NCBI RefSeq assembly: GCF_003367175.1
Contig: NZ_QRGA01000014.1
Location: 124,001-188,000 of the forward strand
Reading direction: 5' to 3'
Length of the DNA stretch: 64,000 nucleotides
Origin: Trinickia dinghuensis
GTDB lineage: Bacteria > Pseudomonadota > Gammaproteobacteria > Burkholderiales > Burkholderiaceae
The notes beneath the pieces were generated by a model. That model did not search any database, was not told where the DNA came from, and saw only the letters and a list, made by a program, of their open reading frames with translations. A program made the translations under genes and the position numbers. This document shows, piece by piece, positions 39,374 through 48,467 of this stretch; the stretch's first letter is position 1, and each line of letters opens with the position of its first letter.

Positions 39374-40264
39374 ATGAACGCCCGCCCGGTCCGCTTCAAG
39401 CAGGTCGACGTGTTCTCGGAGGTGCCGTTCAAGGGCAATGCACTGGCCGTCGTGTTCGATGCCGACGGCATGACCGACGACCAGATGCAAGCGATCGCCC
39501 GTTGGACGAACCTCTCGGAGACGACGTTCGTTTGCCGGCCGAGTGCCCCCGAGGCCGACTACCTGGTGCGCCTCTTTACGCCCGCGTACGAGTTGCCGTT
39601 CGCCGGTCATCCGACGCTCGGCACCGCGCACGCGCTGCTCGACGGTGGTTACCGGCCCCGGCAGCCGGGCCGCCTCGTCCAGCAATGCGGGGTCGGGCTC
39701 GTCGAAGTCGCCGTTCACGGCAGCGGCTCGATGGCATTCGTCGCGCCGCCCGCGCGCATCGAGCCGCTCGATGCCGATCAGTTGCAGGCACTGAAAGCCG
39801 CGCTGCGCAGCGATGAGATCGATTTCGACGATATCCCGCCTTGTTGCATCGACAACGGCGTGCCGTGGCTGGCAATCGGCGTCAAGTCGCCGCAGGCTTG
39901 CGTTTCGATGGTGCTCGATGCCGCCGCGGTGTCGCAGATAGTGCGAAAAACGGGTATGTCCGGCCTCGCCTTCTATGCATCGCACGCACCGAACGGCCCG
40001 GCGACGCTCGAAGTGCGCTGCATCGTCGTCGAAGGCGACGGCCCCCTCTACGAAGATCCGGCCACCGGCAGCGCCAACGCGGGCCTCGCCAGCCTGTTCG
40101 CGTCGCGCGAGCGCCGCCCGGCCTCGCGCTACACCGTGCGCCAAGGCACGGCCATCGGGCGCGAAGGCCGCGTGACGGTCGAATACGACGACAGCGGCAA
40201 GATCTGGATCGGCGGCACCTCGATCACGATCGTCGACGGTACGTTCCAGCGCCCTAGCCCCTAG
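39374..40264 (+). CDS. PhzF-family isomerase-like protein
   Basis: 296 residues from ATG 39374. The family signature FKGNALAVVFDADGM and ELPFAGHPTLGTAHALL give the two-lobed diaminopimelate-epimerase fold, with Glu49 in the likely catalytic place (NLSETTF). The C-terminal DPATGSANAGLA is conserved. PhzF proteins isomerise metabolites, but most homologues have unknown substrates. It is 35 bp after the RidA-like gene. Confidence 0.88.
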   Translation: MNARPVRFKQVDVFSEVPFKGNALAVVFDADGMTDDQMQAIARWTNLSETTFVCRPSAPEADYLVRLFTPAYELPFAGHPTLGTAHALLDGGYRPRQPGRLVQQCGVGLVEVAVHGSGSMAFVAPPARIEPLDADQLQALKAALRSDEIDFDDIPPCCIDNGVPWLAIGVKSPQACVSMVLDAAAVSQIVRKTGMSGLAFYASHAPNGPATLEVRCIVVEGDGPLYEDPATGSANAGLASLFASRERRPASRYTVRQGTAIGREGRVTVEYDDSGKIWIGGTSITIVDGTFQRPSP

Positions 40265-40652
40265 GCAGCCGCTGCTCCCCCTCTTGCGCTTGGGCCGCTC
40301 CGGCTCGCCTTCCACGCGAGCGCCACTACGGTTCGTTGTAGAGTCCAAGGCGTTTTCATCTTCTTTCCACTCAGCGGAATACCCATTGCGCCTACCCGGC
40401 TTGGGCGGACCCGCGCCCGCGCATGCGATATCCCAGCGCCGCATCCGGTCCGCGCCCCGCCCGACGCCGCCCATGCAAGGCTCGCCACGACGGCGTTCTG
40501 TGCGAAACGGGAATACCATTGCCGAAATCGTGCCCGGTGCGGAGAACGTTTACCCGATAAACGGACGCTATCTTAATTTTTATCCATTCAGTAATATCCT
40601 CGATGAGGAACGTCTGCTTTATTCGAAGCCGCCCCAATCACTCACTGCCCCG
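40265..40652. other. 388-bp intergenic region before the GGDEF-EAL gene
   Basis: The GGDEF-EAL frame is open back to 40284, but those residues are Arg/Pro-rich with no similarity to the family start. From about 40550 the DNA becomes A/T-rich (TATCTTAATTTTTATCC), a likely promoter zone. Nothing else was seen. Confidence 0.4.
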
Positions 40653-43004
40653 ATGAATTTCGCCAGGCTTCACTCCACGAGAGACACCCGCACGCGGTCG
40701 AACGCCGCGGGCTCCCGCCGTCGCGCGCTGATCGCGATCCCGGTGCTGGGCGTGCTCGTGCTTGCGCTGCTGTGGACGGTGATCTCGGCGCGGCTGTCGG
40801 TCGAGCGCGACTCGACCTACCGCGAGGCGACGGCCTCGGCCGCGATCCTGTCGGCCGCGCTCGAGCAGCACACGGTCAAGGCCATCCACCAAGTCGACCA
40901 GATCACACGTTTCGTCAAGTACGAGTACGAAAAGAGTCCGGACCACTTCGATTTGGCGAGTACGGTCGAAAAAGGCGTCGTGCAAAGCGACACGCTCGTG
41001 CAAGTTGCGCTCATCAACGAGCACGGCATCCTGACCGCGAGCACGGCGGAGCCCAACCCGACCCCGATCGACCTGTCCGATCGCGAGCACTTCAAAGTGC
41101 ACGAGCACGAGAACGACGACCAGCTCTACATCAGCAAGCCTGTGCTCGGACGCGTCTCGCATCAATGGACGCTGCAGATGACGCGCCGCTTGAACCATCC
41201 CGACGGATCGTTCGCGGGGGTGGTGGTGGTCTCGGAAGATCCGAGCTACTTCACGAGCGACTTCTACAACAACGCGGCGATCGGCAAGGACGGCGTGATC
41301 GCGGTCATCTCGGACAACGGTGCCGTGCTCGCGCGCCGCACGGGCGTGGCGCGCGACCCCGCCGGCGCGTTCTCGGCCAGCGGGACCTACCCGATCTCCG
41401 AGCATGTCTCGGGCACGATGATCGACCCGATCGACCACGTCAAACGCATCGTCTCGTACCGGCACATCGACGGCTATCAGATGGGCGTGCTGGTCGGGCT
41501 CTCGCAGGCCGAAGAGTTCGCCGACTACAACCATACGCGCAACGTCTACCTGCTGATGGCCGGTTTCATCTCGCTCGCGATGCTCGGCTTCTTCGCCGTC
41601 GCGACGGGGCTCATCGGCAAGCTGCTCGGCCGCGAGCGCGAGATGACGCATCTGGTCGAGTACGATTTGCTCACCGGCTTGCGCAATCGCTACGCCACGA
41701 TGCAAAGCCTGCGTCAGGATGTCGGCGATCCTGGCAACGTCGGACGGCTCGCCATCCTGTTCATCGACCTCGACAACTTCAAGACGGTGAACGACACGCT
41801 CGGACACAACGCGGGCGACATCGTCTTGCAGATGACGGCCTCGCGCTTGTCCGACGCCGTCGGTGCGGCGGGCGTGCTGTCGCGCATCGGCGGCGACGAG
41901 TTCGTCGTCGTGCTCAAAGGCGGCGACGTCGAACGGCAGGCGGTTCAGCTCGCCGAGAACGTCCGCGAAATCTTCGAGCATCCGTTCGACGTGCGCGGCA
42001 CGTCGTTCGTGCTGCACGCGAGCATCGGCATCGCCCTGTACTCGGTCGGAAGCGAAAGCGAGATCGACCTGCTCAAGAAAGCCGACCTCGCGATGTACAG
42101 CGCCAAGGACGCCGGCAAGAACTGCTACCAGTTCTATTCGCCGCACCTCTCGCACCGCGCCGACCATCTCATGCAGTGGGAGCAGCAGTTGCGCGTCGCG
42201 CTGGCCGAAGGCCAGCTCTTCCTCGTCTATCAGCCGAAGATCGACCTCGCGCGCCGCTGCATCACGGGCTTCGAAGCGCTCGCGCGGTGGAATCATCCGC
42301 AGCAAGGCGTCATCTCCGCGAGCGAGTTCATCCCTGTGGCGGAATCGACGGGCCTGATCGTGCCGATCGGCGACTTCGTCATCGAAACGGCCTGCCGCCA
42401 GCTGGCCGCGTGGCAGCGCGACGGCTACGAATCGCTTTCGCTGGCGGTCAATATTTCGGCTGTGCAATTCTGGCGCGGCGACCTTTACGAAACGATTTCG
42501 CGCGCCATCGAGGAGACGGGCATCCCCGCCCATCGGCTCGAGCTCGAAATCACCGAGACGGCGATGATGGAGTACCCCGAGCTCGTCTCGGAAAAAATCG
42601 TCGCGCTGAAGCGGCTCGGCGTCGGGATCGCCCTCGACGATTTCGGGACCGGATACTCCTCGCTGTCGTACTTGAACCGTTTCTCGGTCGATACGCTCAA
42701 AGTCGACCGCTCGTTCGTACAGGCGATTCCGGCCGACCGCAGCGTGTGCGTGATGGTGTCGGCGATCGTCAATCTGGCACGTTCGCTCGGCCTCACCGTT
42801 GTCGTCGAAGGCACGGAAACGGAAGAGCAGATCGCGTGGCTGTCGGCGCTCGGCAATATCCAGGCACAAGGCTTCCTGTTCTCGCGCCCCGTGCCCGCAG
42901 ACGGCATCCCCGCGCTGCTCGAGCGCTTCGGGGTATGCGATACTCAACAGCCGTTCGGTGCGCACGGCAAGAGCCAGAAGAACACGAGCAAACAATCGGC
43001 ATGA
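40653..43004 (+). CDS. Membrane GGDEF-EAL cyclic-di-GMP enzyme with periplasmic sensor
   Basis: 783 residues from ATG 40653: TM helix (25-45), a periplasmic dCache-like sensor (about 50-305), a second TM helix (about 310-330), GGDEF domain with intact GGDEF (about 413-417) and EAL domain with EALARW (about 541) and DDFGTGYSSLSYL. Both active motifs are intact, so it may make or break cyclic di-GMP depending on the signal. The RxxD-type inhibitory site was not clearly seen. It acts as a single gene. Confidence 0.9.
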   Translation: MNFARLHSTRDTRTRSNAAGSRRRALIAIPVLGVLVLALLWTVISARLSVERDSTYREATASAAILSAALEQHTVKAIHQVDQITRFVKYEYEKSPDHFDLASTVEKGVVQSDTLVQVALINEHGILTASTAEPNPTPIDLSDREHFKVHEHENDDQLYISKPVLGRVSHQWTLQMTRRLNHPDGSFAGVVVVSEDPSYFTSDFYNNAAIGKDGVIAVISDNGAVLARRTGVARDPAGAFSASGTYPISEHVSGTMIDPIDHVKRIVSYRHIDGYQMGVLVGLSQAEEFADYNHTRNVYLLMAGFISLAMLGFFAVATGLIGKLLGREREMTHLVEYDLLTGLRNRYATMQSLRQDVGDPGNVGRLAILFIDLDNFKTVNDTLGHNAGDIVLQMTASRLSDAVGAAGVLSRIGGDEFVVVLKGGDVERQAVQLAENVREIFEHPFDVRGTSFVLHASIGIALYSVGSESEIDLLKKADLAMYSAKDAGKNCYQFYSPHLSHRADHLMQWEQQLRVALAEGQLFLVYQPKIDLARRCITGFEALARWNHPQQGVISASEFIPVAESTGLIVPIGDFVIETACRQLAAWQRDGYESLSLAVNISAVQFWRGDLYETISRAIEETGIPAHRLELEITETAMMEYPELVSEKIVALKRLGVGIALDDFGTGYSSLSYLNRFSVDTLKVDRSFVQAIPADRSVCVMVSAIVNLARSLGLTVVVEGTETEEQIAWLSALGNIQAQGFLFSRPVPADGIPALLERFGVCDTQQPFGAHGKSQKNTSKQSA

Positions 43005-43056
43005 GTGAAGTCGGCGCATTGGCGCTTGACACTAGAGCGAACGGAAGGACCGACCG

Positions 43057-44328
43057 ATGGGCGAAGCGAGCACGCGCGACAGACGCGCTTCGCGAGACTT
43101 GCGTAGTCGTAGTGCCCCGACCTCCAAGGAGGAGGCGCGACCCGCGCCGGACCGCCATGCCGGGCCCGAACCCCTATGGACGTTGTTCCGCGTCGTCTTC
43201 GCGCTGTCGGCGCTGTCATGGGGTGGGCTCGCGCTGATGGCGCAGCTCGAACTCCATTACGTCGTGCGCGAGCGGCGCTTCACGCAAGTTCAATATTCCG
43301 ATTTCGTTGCGCTGGCCTGGATGACGCCGGGGGCCGTAGGCTGCGGCGTCGCCGCGCAAGTGGGCTACGCGCTGCGCGGCCGCATCGGCGCCTGCGTTGC
43401 CGGCGCCGCGTCGGTGCTGCCGTTCTTCTGCACGATGACGGCCTTGGCGACGTTCTATCATGCGTCGTTCATTCACGCGCTCGCCGCGCCCGGCCTCATC
43501 GATCATTTCGCCGTCGTGCTCGCGGTGCTGATCGGCGTCACGTGGTATCGGCAAACGCGCGCGCTCGTGCACGCACCGCTCGAGTGGGCCGCAGCCGCGA
43601 TCGCTTGTGTCGTGCTGCTGACGATGCACAGCACGGCGTCGTTCGTGCTGCTGCTGACCGGCTCCTTCGCGGCAGGCTGGATCACGAGTCCCGAGCGCGA
43701 CGGGAAGCTCGAAGTCTCGCTCGGGCTGACCGACAAACTACTCGTGCTCGCGGTGCTTGCGTTGATTGCGCTGTTCGCGATTCCATTGCCGCCCGAGCTT
43801 GCCGCGCGTCTGATCTGGCCGCGCCTCGCAGGCGCGGGCATGACGCTGTTCGGCGGCGGCTTTTCGGCGCTGCCCGTGCTCAAGGCGTTGTTCGAAACCC
43901 CCGAAGTCGGCATCAACGCACGCGAGTTCACGCTCGCTTTCGCGCTCTCGCCCGTCTCGCCCGGCCCGCTGCTGAACGTCCTTCCGTTTCTCGGCTATCT
44001 GATCCAAGGCTGGGTAGGCGCCGTCGCGGCAACGTGTTCGCTGTTCGTGCCTGCGGGCATACTGATCGTATTCGCGCGCCGTCACTTGCATCGCCTCGAG
44101 ACGAACGCGCGCTTCGAGCACGGCATGCGCGTGCTGCGCGCATCGACGACGGCGTTTTTATTGACGGCCGTCGTGCATATCGGCGAGCACATCCCCCATG
44201 AACCGGCCCACCTCCTGACCGCCGCTTTCGCGCTCGTCTGCCTCGCGCGGCTCAGAGTGCCCGTCTATGCCGTCTACGCCATCGTCGCCGCGGTGTACGG
44301 CAGCGCACACCTGTTCGGCTACGCGTAG
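43057..44328 (+). CDS. Two-domain chromate transporter (ChrA, CHR family)
   Basis: 423 residues with two CHR repeats: the first around FALSALSWGGLALMAQLE, the second around GMTLFGGGFSALPVLKALFE. About ten hydrophobic helices. The family exports chromate, though many members carry other anions. The tail overlaps by 10 nt with the 3' end of a convergent short CHR gene. The conserved PGP motif is present in the second half (SPVSPGPLLNV). Confidence 0.82.
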   Translation: MGEASTRDRRASRDLRSRSAPTSKEEARPAPDRHAGPEPLWTLFRVVFALSALSWGGLALMAQLELHYVVRERRFTQVQYSDFVALAWMTPGAVGCGVAAQVGYALRGRIGACVAGAASVLPFFCTMTALATFYHASFIHALAAPGLIDHFAVVLAVLIGVTWYRQTRALVHAPLEWAAAAIACVVLLTMHSTASFVLLLTGSFAAGWITSPERDGKLEVSLGLTDKLLVLAVLALIALFAIPLPPELAARLIWPRLAGAGMTLFGGGFSALPVLKALFETPEVGINAREFTLAFALSPVSPGPLLNVLPFLGYLIQGWVGAVAATCSLFVPAGILIVFARRHLHRLETNARFEHGMRVLRASTTAFLLTAVVHIGEHIPHEPAHLLTAAFALVCLARLRVPVYAVYAIVAAVYGSAHLFGYA

Positions 44329-44837
44329 CCGAGCACGCCGATCAGCGCGCCGGCCGCGATCAGCCACAGCGGATTGAATCTCGTGCTCACCCCGACGGCG
44401 ACAGTGGCGATCGTCAATGCAATTGCGGCCGCGGAATGATCGGCGCCCTGCGCGAGAATAGCGCCCGTCGCCATCAGCAAGCCGATCGTCACGGGCGCGA
44501 GCGCGCGCCGAAACACGGTCATCCAGCGGGTATCGCGATGCGCGCCCGTGTAATGCTCGAACAACAGCGCGAACACCGACGAAGGGCCGCACATTGCCAG
44601 CGTCGAGACGATCGCCCCCGCCAAGCCCGCGACCTGCCAGCCGAACAACGCGACGAACAGCACGTTCGGCCCCGGCGAGGCTTGAGAAATCGCGAACAGC
44701 GCGGTGAACGTCGTGTCGTTGATCCAATGGTTCTCGACCACGAGAAAGCGATGCATCTCCGGAATCACAGCCGTCGCACCGCCGAATGCGATCGCCGACA
44801 CGAGCGCGAAACGCCACGCGAGCTCGAAGAGAATCAT
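44319..44837 (-). CDS. Short-chain chromate transporter, subunit 2
   Basis: 172 residues from ATG 44837, which overlaps the stop of the upstream CHR gene by 4 nt. A single CHR domain: FGGATAVIPEMHRF and SQASPGPNVLFVALFGW with the PGP motif. Short CHR proteins work as pairs with opposite membrane topology. It pairs with the gene at 44834-45415. Confidence 0.85.
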   Translation of the reverse strand: MILFELAWRFALVSAIAFGGATAVIPEMHRFLVVENHWINDTTFTALFAISQASPGPNVLFVALFGWQVAGLAGAIVSTLAMCGPSSVFALLFEHYTGAHRDTRWMTVFRRALAPVTIGLLMATGAILAQGADHSAAAIALTIATVAVGVSTRFNPLWLIAAGALIGVLGYA

Positions 44838-45415
44838 CGATGAACCCTCCACTCGACGAGCAGCGCGGAAGGAATCAGCACGAGCATCGCCCAGCCAAGC
44901 GGAAGATGAAGGATGCCGACGGCGGTGAGCGACAGGAGCCCGAAAACGAGCCCACGGACCGTACGCGGCTGACTCTGCGCGAGCTTGATCGCCGTCATCA
45001 GCACGAGCCCCGCGGCGACGGCCATCATGCCGCGCAGCGCGCCTTGAACGGCCGGCAGCGCGCCGAAGCGATGGTAGAGTGCGCCGAGCACGAGCACGAT
45101 GACGAACGGTGCAGCCATCAAGCCGGTGGCCGCGGCGAGGGAGCCGCGCCAGCCGCATTGCCGGTAGCCGACGATGACGGCGATATTGCAGATGTTAGGA
45201 CCAGGGAGGATCTGCCCGATCGCGAGCAGTTCGGCGAATTCGCGATCGTCCAGCCAGCGGCGCCGCTCGACGAGCACGCGCCGCGCCCACGGCATGACCC
45301 CGCCGAAGCCGTAGAGGCTCATTTCGCCGAATGCGCGGAACAGCTCCGAGGGTGTGATGCGCGGCGAATGCTGCGTCCCGCCGTGCACGTCCGTGGGTGA
45401 ATCCGAGGGGGTCAT
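44834..45415 (-). CDS. Short-chain chromate transporter, subunit 1
   Basis: 193 residues, single CHR domain: YGFGGVMPWARRVLVERRRWL and GQILPGPNICNIAVIVGYR. Starts at ATG 45415. It is co-translated with the next short CHR gene (4-nt overlap), the usual short-chain ChrA pair arrangement. Confidence 0.85.
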   Translation of the reverse strand: MTPSDSPTDVHGGTQHSPRITPSELFRAFGEMSLYGFGGVMPWARRVLVERRRWLDDREFAELLAIGQILPGPNICNIAVIVGYRQCGWRGSLAAATGLMAAPFVIVLVLGALYHRFGALPAVQGALRGMMAVAAGLVLMTAIKLAQSQPRTVRGLVFGLLSLTAVGILHLPLGWAMLVLIPSALLVEWRVHR

Positions 45416-45542
45416 CGTCCGATTACCCGTAAAGCCTCAAGTATCGCGCAATGCGCCTGGAAACGGTTCCTTTTAAACGAATGGTAATCGTTGCGGGCGC
45501 AACCACCCTGCATCCGATCGGCCGCCGCCGGTCGAACCCCGA

Positions 45543-46007
45543 TCAGAACCCGCGCGAAAGCACGGCGGCAATGATCGTTGCGATGCCGAGCACGAGATTG
45601 ATCAGTACGAGCCGGCGCATCGTATCGACGGCGCGCGCTCCGTCGGGCCAACGCTGCGCCTGCACGGCGCGGCGGATGCGCGGGAACACGGCGAATCGCA
45701 CATGACCGAAGATCAGCATCATGACGACGCCGAGCGCAGCCATCAGATTGATCTGCCACGGCGGATGGGCCCCGCCGAAGCGCGACATCAGAAAGCCGCC
45801 CGAGATCAGGATCGCGATCACCGACCCGCCGATCCAATTGAAGAACCGCCCGAACACGGCCTCGATCAGCGGCAGCCGAAGCTGCGGCGATACGTCGGCC
45901 AGCGCGGGACGCAAGCAAAAATGAGCGAACACCATGCCGCCGACCCATACGGCAACGGCGGCCAGGTGTGCGAACAATGCAACGTCGATCGCGATCGACA
46001 GTGACAT
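45543..46007 (-). CDS. CopD-family membrane protein
   Basis: 154 residues from ATG 46007 with GGAGAG upstream; the longer frame to 46034 adds a weak start. Four helices (about 8-30, 55-75, 80-105 and 130-150), with HLAAVAVWVGGMVFAHFCLRPAL typical of small CopD-like proteins. Copper import is the role of CopD proper; for short homologues function is uncertain. Single gene between parC and the CHR pair. Confidence 0.78.
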   Translation of the reverse strand: MSLSIAIDVALFAHLAAVAVWVGGMVFAHFCLRPALADVSPQLRLPLIEAVFGRFFNWIGGSVIAILISGGFLMSRFGGAHPPWQINLMAALGVVMMLIFGHVRFAVFPRIRRAVQAQRWPDGARAVDTMRRLVLINLVLGIATIIAAVLSRGF

Positions 46008-46092
46008 AACACTCTCCAAGAGCAGTCGTTTCAATATCCGGCGCTCGCGCCCGTGCCGAGCGGCACGGGCATGCGCCGGTCACACCCGCGCG

Positions 46093-48408
46093 TCAATCGA
46101 GCGCGGGCCGCAGTGCCGAGATCTTCAAACGCGTATCGGGTGCGCGGCCGCGACGCGCCCGCTTGCCGACATGGGGCGTGAGCGCCGCGCCGGCAAGCCG
46201 TTCTTCTTGCGGTTTGCCGCCACGGCCGGTGCCGATCAGCACGACGCCGGCCGGTGCGATCGCCAACGCCTGCACAAGCTTTTCGCCGTCGTCGAGCCCC
46301 ATCAGGATGATGCCGCGCCCGCCGCCCGCGAGCGACTTCATTTCGTCGAGGCCGAACACGGCGAGCCGCCCCGTGCTCGACAAGCAAGCCACCCGGTTCG
46401 CCTGCGGCAGCACGGGCATCGGCGCCAGCGGTTGCGCACCCTCGTCGATCGTCATGAACGACTTGCCTGCCTTGACGCGGCTCACCATGTCGCCGACGCG
46501 CGCGGTGAACCCATACCCGTTGCTCGACGCGAGCAGCAGTTGCTGCTCGGCGTTGGCCGCGTAGTAGTGCATGAGATGCGTGCCCGCCTCGAGATCGATC
46601 AATGAGGTGACCGGCGCGCCGTCGCCGCGCCCGCCCGGCAGAGCCGCCACGGCAACGGAATAGACGCGGCCCTTGCTGCCCCATGCGATGAGCGTGTCCG
46701 GCGTGCGGCATTGGAAGGCCGCATACAAGCCGTCGCCGTCCTTGAACGTGAAGCCCGCGGCGTCGAGCCCATGTCCCTTGAGCGCGCGCACCCAACCGCG
46801 CTGCGACACGACGACGGTGACCGGCTCGTCCACGACGCGCGCCTCGAATGTCGCGCGCTTCTCCTGCTGAATCAGCGTGCGCCGCTCGTCGCCGTACTGC
46901 TTGGCATCGGTTTCGATTTCCTTGACGATGTGCCGCTTCATCGAGGACTCGTTGCCGAGCAGCTCCTCGAGCTTGGACTTCTCGTCGCGCAGTGCTTCGA
47001 GTTCCTTTTCGATCTTGATCTTCTCAAGCCGCGCGAGTTGGCGCAGCCGAATCTCGAGGATGTCCTCGGCCTGCCGCTCGCTCAAGCCGAACGCGCTCAT
47101 CAGCGCCGCCTTCGGCTCGTCCGACTCGCGGATGATGCGGATGACCTCGTCGATATTGAGGAAGACGATCATCCGTCCTTCGAGGATATGGATGCGATCG
47201 TCGACCTTAGTGAGCCGGTGGCGCGTGCGGCGCGTGACTGTCGCGAAGCGGAACCCGATCCACTCGCCGAGGATCTCGACGATGCCCTTTTGCCGCGGCC
47301 GGCCGTCCGCGCCGATCATGACGAGGTTCAGCGCCGCGTTCGATTCGAGGCTCGTATGCGCGAGCAGCGAGTTGACGAATTCGGTCTGATCGATGCGGCT
47401 CGACTTCGGCTCGAACACGAGCCGCACGGGCGCATCCTTGCCCGACTCGTCGCGCACGGCATCGAGCAGCGCCAGCAGCGTCTGCTTGGTCTGCAGCTGT
47501 TCCGGCGTCAGCGACTTCTTGCCGAGCTTGATCTTCGGATTCGTGAGCTCCTCGATCTCCTCGAGTACCTTTTGGCCCGAAGTATTCGGCGGCAGTTCGT
47601 TCACGACGAGTTGCCATTGGCCGCGCGCGAGATCCTCGATCTTCCAGCGTGCGCGCACCTTCAGGCTGCCGCGGCCCGTCTCGTATGCGGCGGCGATTTC
47701 GGCCGCGCTCGAAATGAGCTGACCGCCCCCGGGAAAATCGGGACCGGGCAGAATCTCCATCAATTCCGCGTGCGTGATCTTCGGATGGCGGATCATTGCC
47801 ACGGCCGCCGCGGCGACTTCGCGCAGGTTGTGCGAGGGAATCTCCGTGGCCAGGCCCACCGCGATGCCCGATGCGCCGTTCAGCAGCAGGAACGGCAGCC
47901 GCGCGGGCAGCAGCTTAGGCTCTTGGAACGAGCCGTCGTAGTTCGGCGAGAAATCCACCGTGCCTTCGTCGATCTCGTCGAGCAGCAGCTTCGCGATCGG
48001 CGTCAAGCGGGCTTCGGTGTAGCGCATCGCCGCCGCGCCGTCGCCGTCGCGCGAACCGAAGTTGCCTTGGCCGTCGATGAGCGGATAGCGCATCGAAAAA
48101 TCTTGCGCGAGCCGCACGAGCGCGTCATAGGCCGATTGGTCGCCGTGCGGATGGTACTTGCCGAGCACGTCGCCGACGACGCGGGCGGACTTCACGGGCT
48201 TCGCATCGGACGCGAGGCTCATCTCGCTCATTGCGAACAGAATGCGACGCTGCACGGGTTTTTGTCCGTCGCAGACGTCGGGCAGCGCGCGGCCCTTGAC
48301 GACGCTCACGGCGTAGTCGAGATAGGCGCGCTCCGCGTAGTGGCCGAGCGTCAGCGACTCGCCGTCGGGCGCGGCGGCCGGTGCGAACAGATCGTCTTGT
48401 TGATCCAT
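46093..48408 (-). CDS. parC: DNA topoisomerase IV subunit A
   Basis: 771 residues: the GyrA/ParC breakage-reunion domain with catalytic Tyr in [11 protein letters not shown] and the quinolone region [16 protein letters not shown], then a beta-pinwheel C-terminal domain. The length and absence of the GyrA box point to ParC. With ParE it decatenates sister chromosomes. It lies 59 bp downstream of parE on the same strand. Confidence 0.96.
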   Translation of the reverse strand: MDQQDDLFAPAAAPDGESLTLGHYAERAYLDYAVSVVKGRALPDVCDGQKPVQRRILFAMSEMSLASDAKPVKSARVVGDVLGKYHPHGDQSAYDALVRLAQDFSMRYPLIDGQGNFGSRDGDGAAAMRYTEARLTPIAKLLLDEIDEGTVDFSPNYDGSFQEPKLLPARLPFLLLNGASGIAVGLATEIPSHNLREVAAAAVAMIRHPKITHAELMEILPGPDFPGGGQLISSAAEIAAAYETGRGSLKVRARWKIEDLARGQWQLVVNELPPNTSGQKVLEEIEELTNPKIKLGKKSLTPEQLQTKQTLLALLDAVRDESGKDAPVRLVFEPKSSRIDQTEFVNSLLAHTSLESNAALNLVMIGADGRPRQKGIVEILGEWIGFRFATVTRRTRHRLTKVDDRIHILEGRMIVFLNIDEVIRIIRESDEPKAALMSAFGLSERQAEDILEIRLRQLARLEKIKIEKELEALRDEKSKLEELLGNESSMKRHIVKEIETDAKQYGDERRTLIQQEKRATFEARVVDEPVTVVVSQRGWVRALKGHGLDAAGFTFKDGDGLYAAFQCRTPDTLIAWGSKGRVYSVAVAALPGGRGDGAPVTSLIDLEAGTHLMHYYAANAEQQLLLASSNGYGFTARVGDMVSRVKAGKSFMTIDEGAQPLAPMPVLPQANRVACLSSTGRLAVFGLDEMKSLAGGGRGIILMGLDDGEKLVQALAIAPAGVVLIGTGRGGKPQEERLAGAALTPHVGKRARRGRAPDTRLKISALRPALD

Positions 48409-48467
48409 CGAGAATAGTGTCCGTGTTCAGGAGAGTGGGGGAAGACCGAGCGCGGCGAGGCAGTGCC

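Noticed and set aside
40638-43019. 793-residue open frame on the minus strand
   Set aside because: It is exactly antisense to the GGDEF-EAL gene, Arg/His/Asp-rich and without motifs; a GC-bias shadow.
46711-48417. 568-residue open frame on the plus strand
   Set aside because: Antisense to parC; shadow of codon bias.
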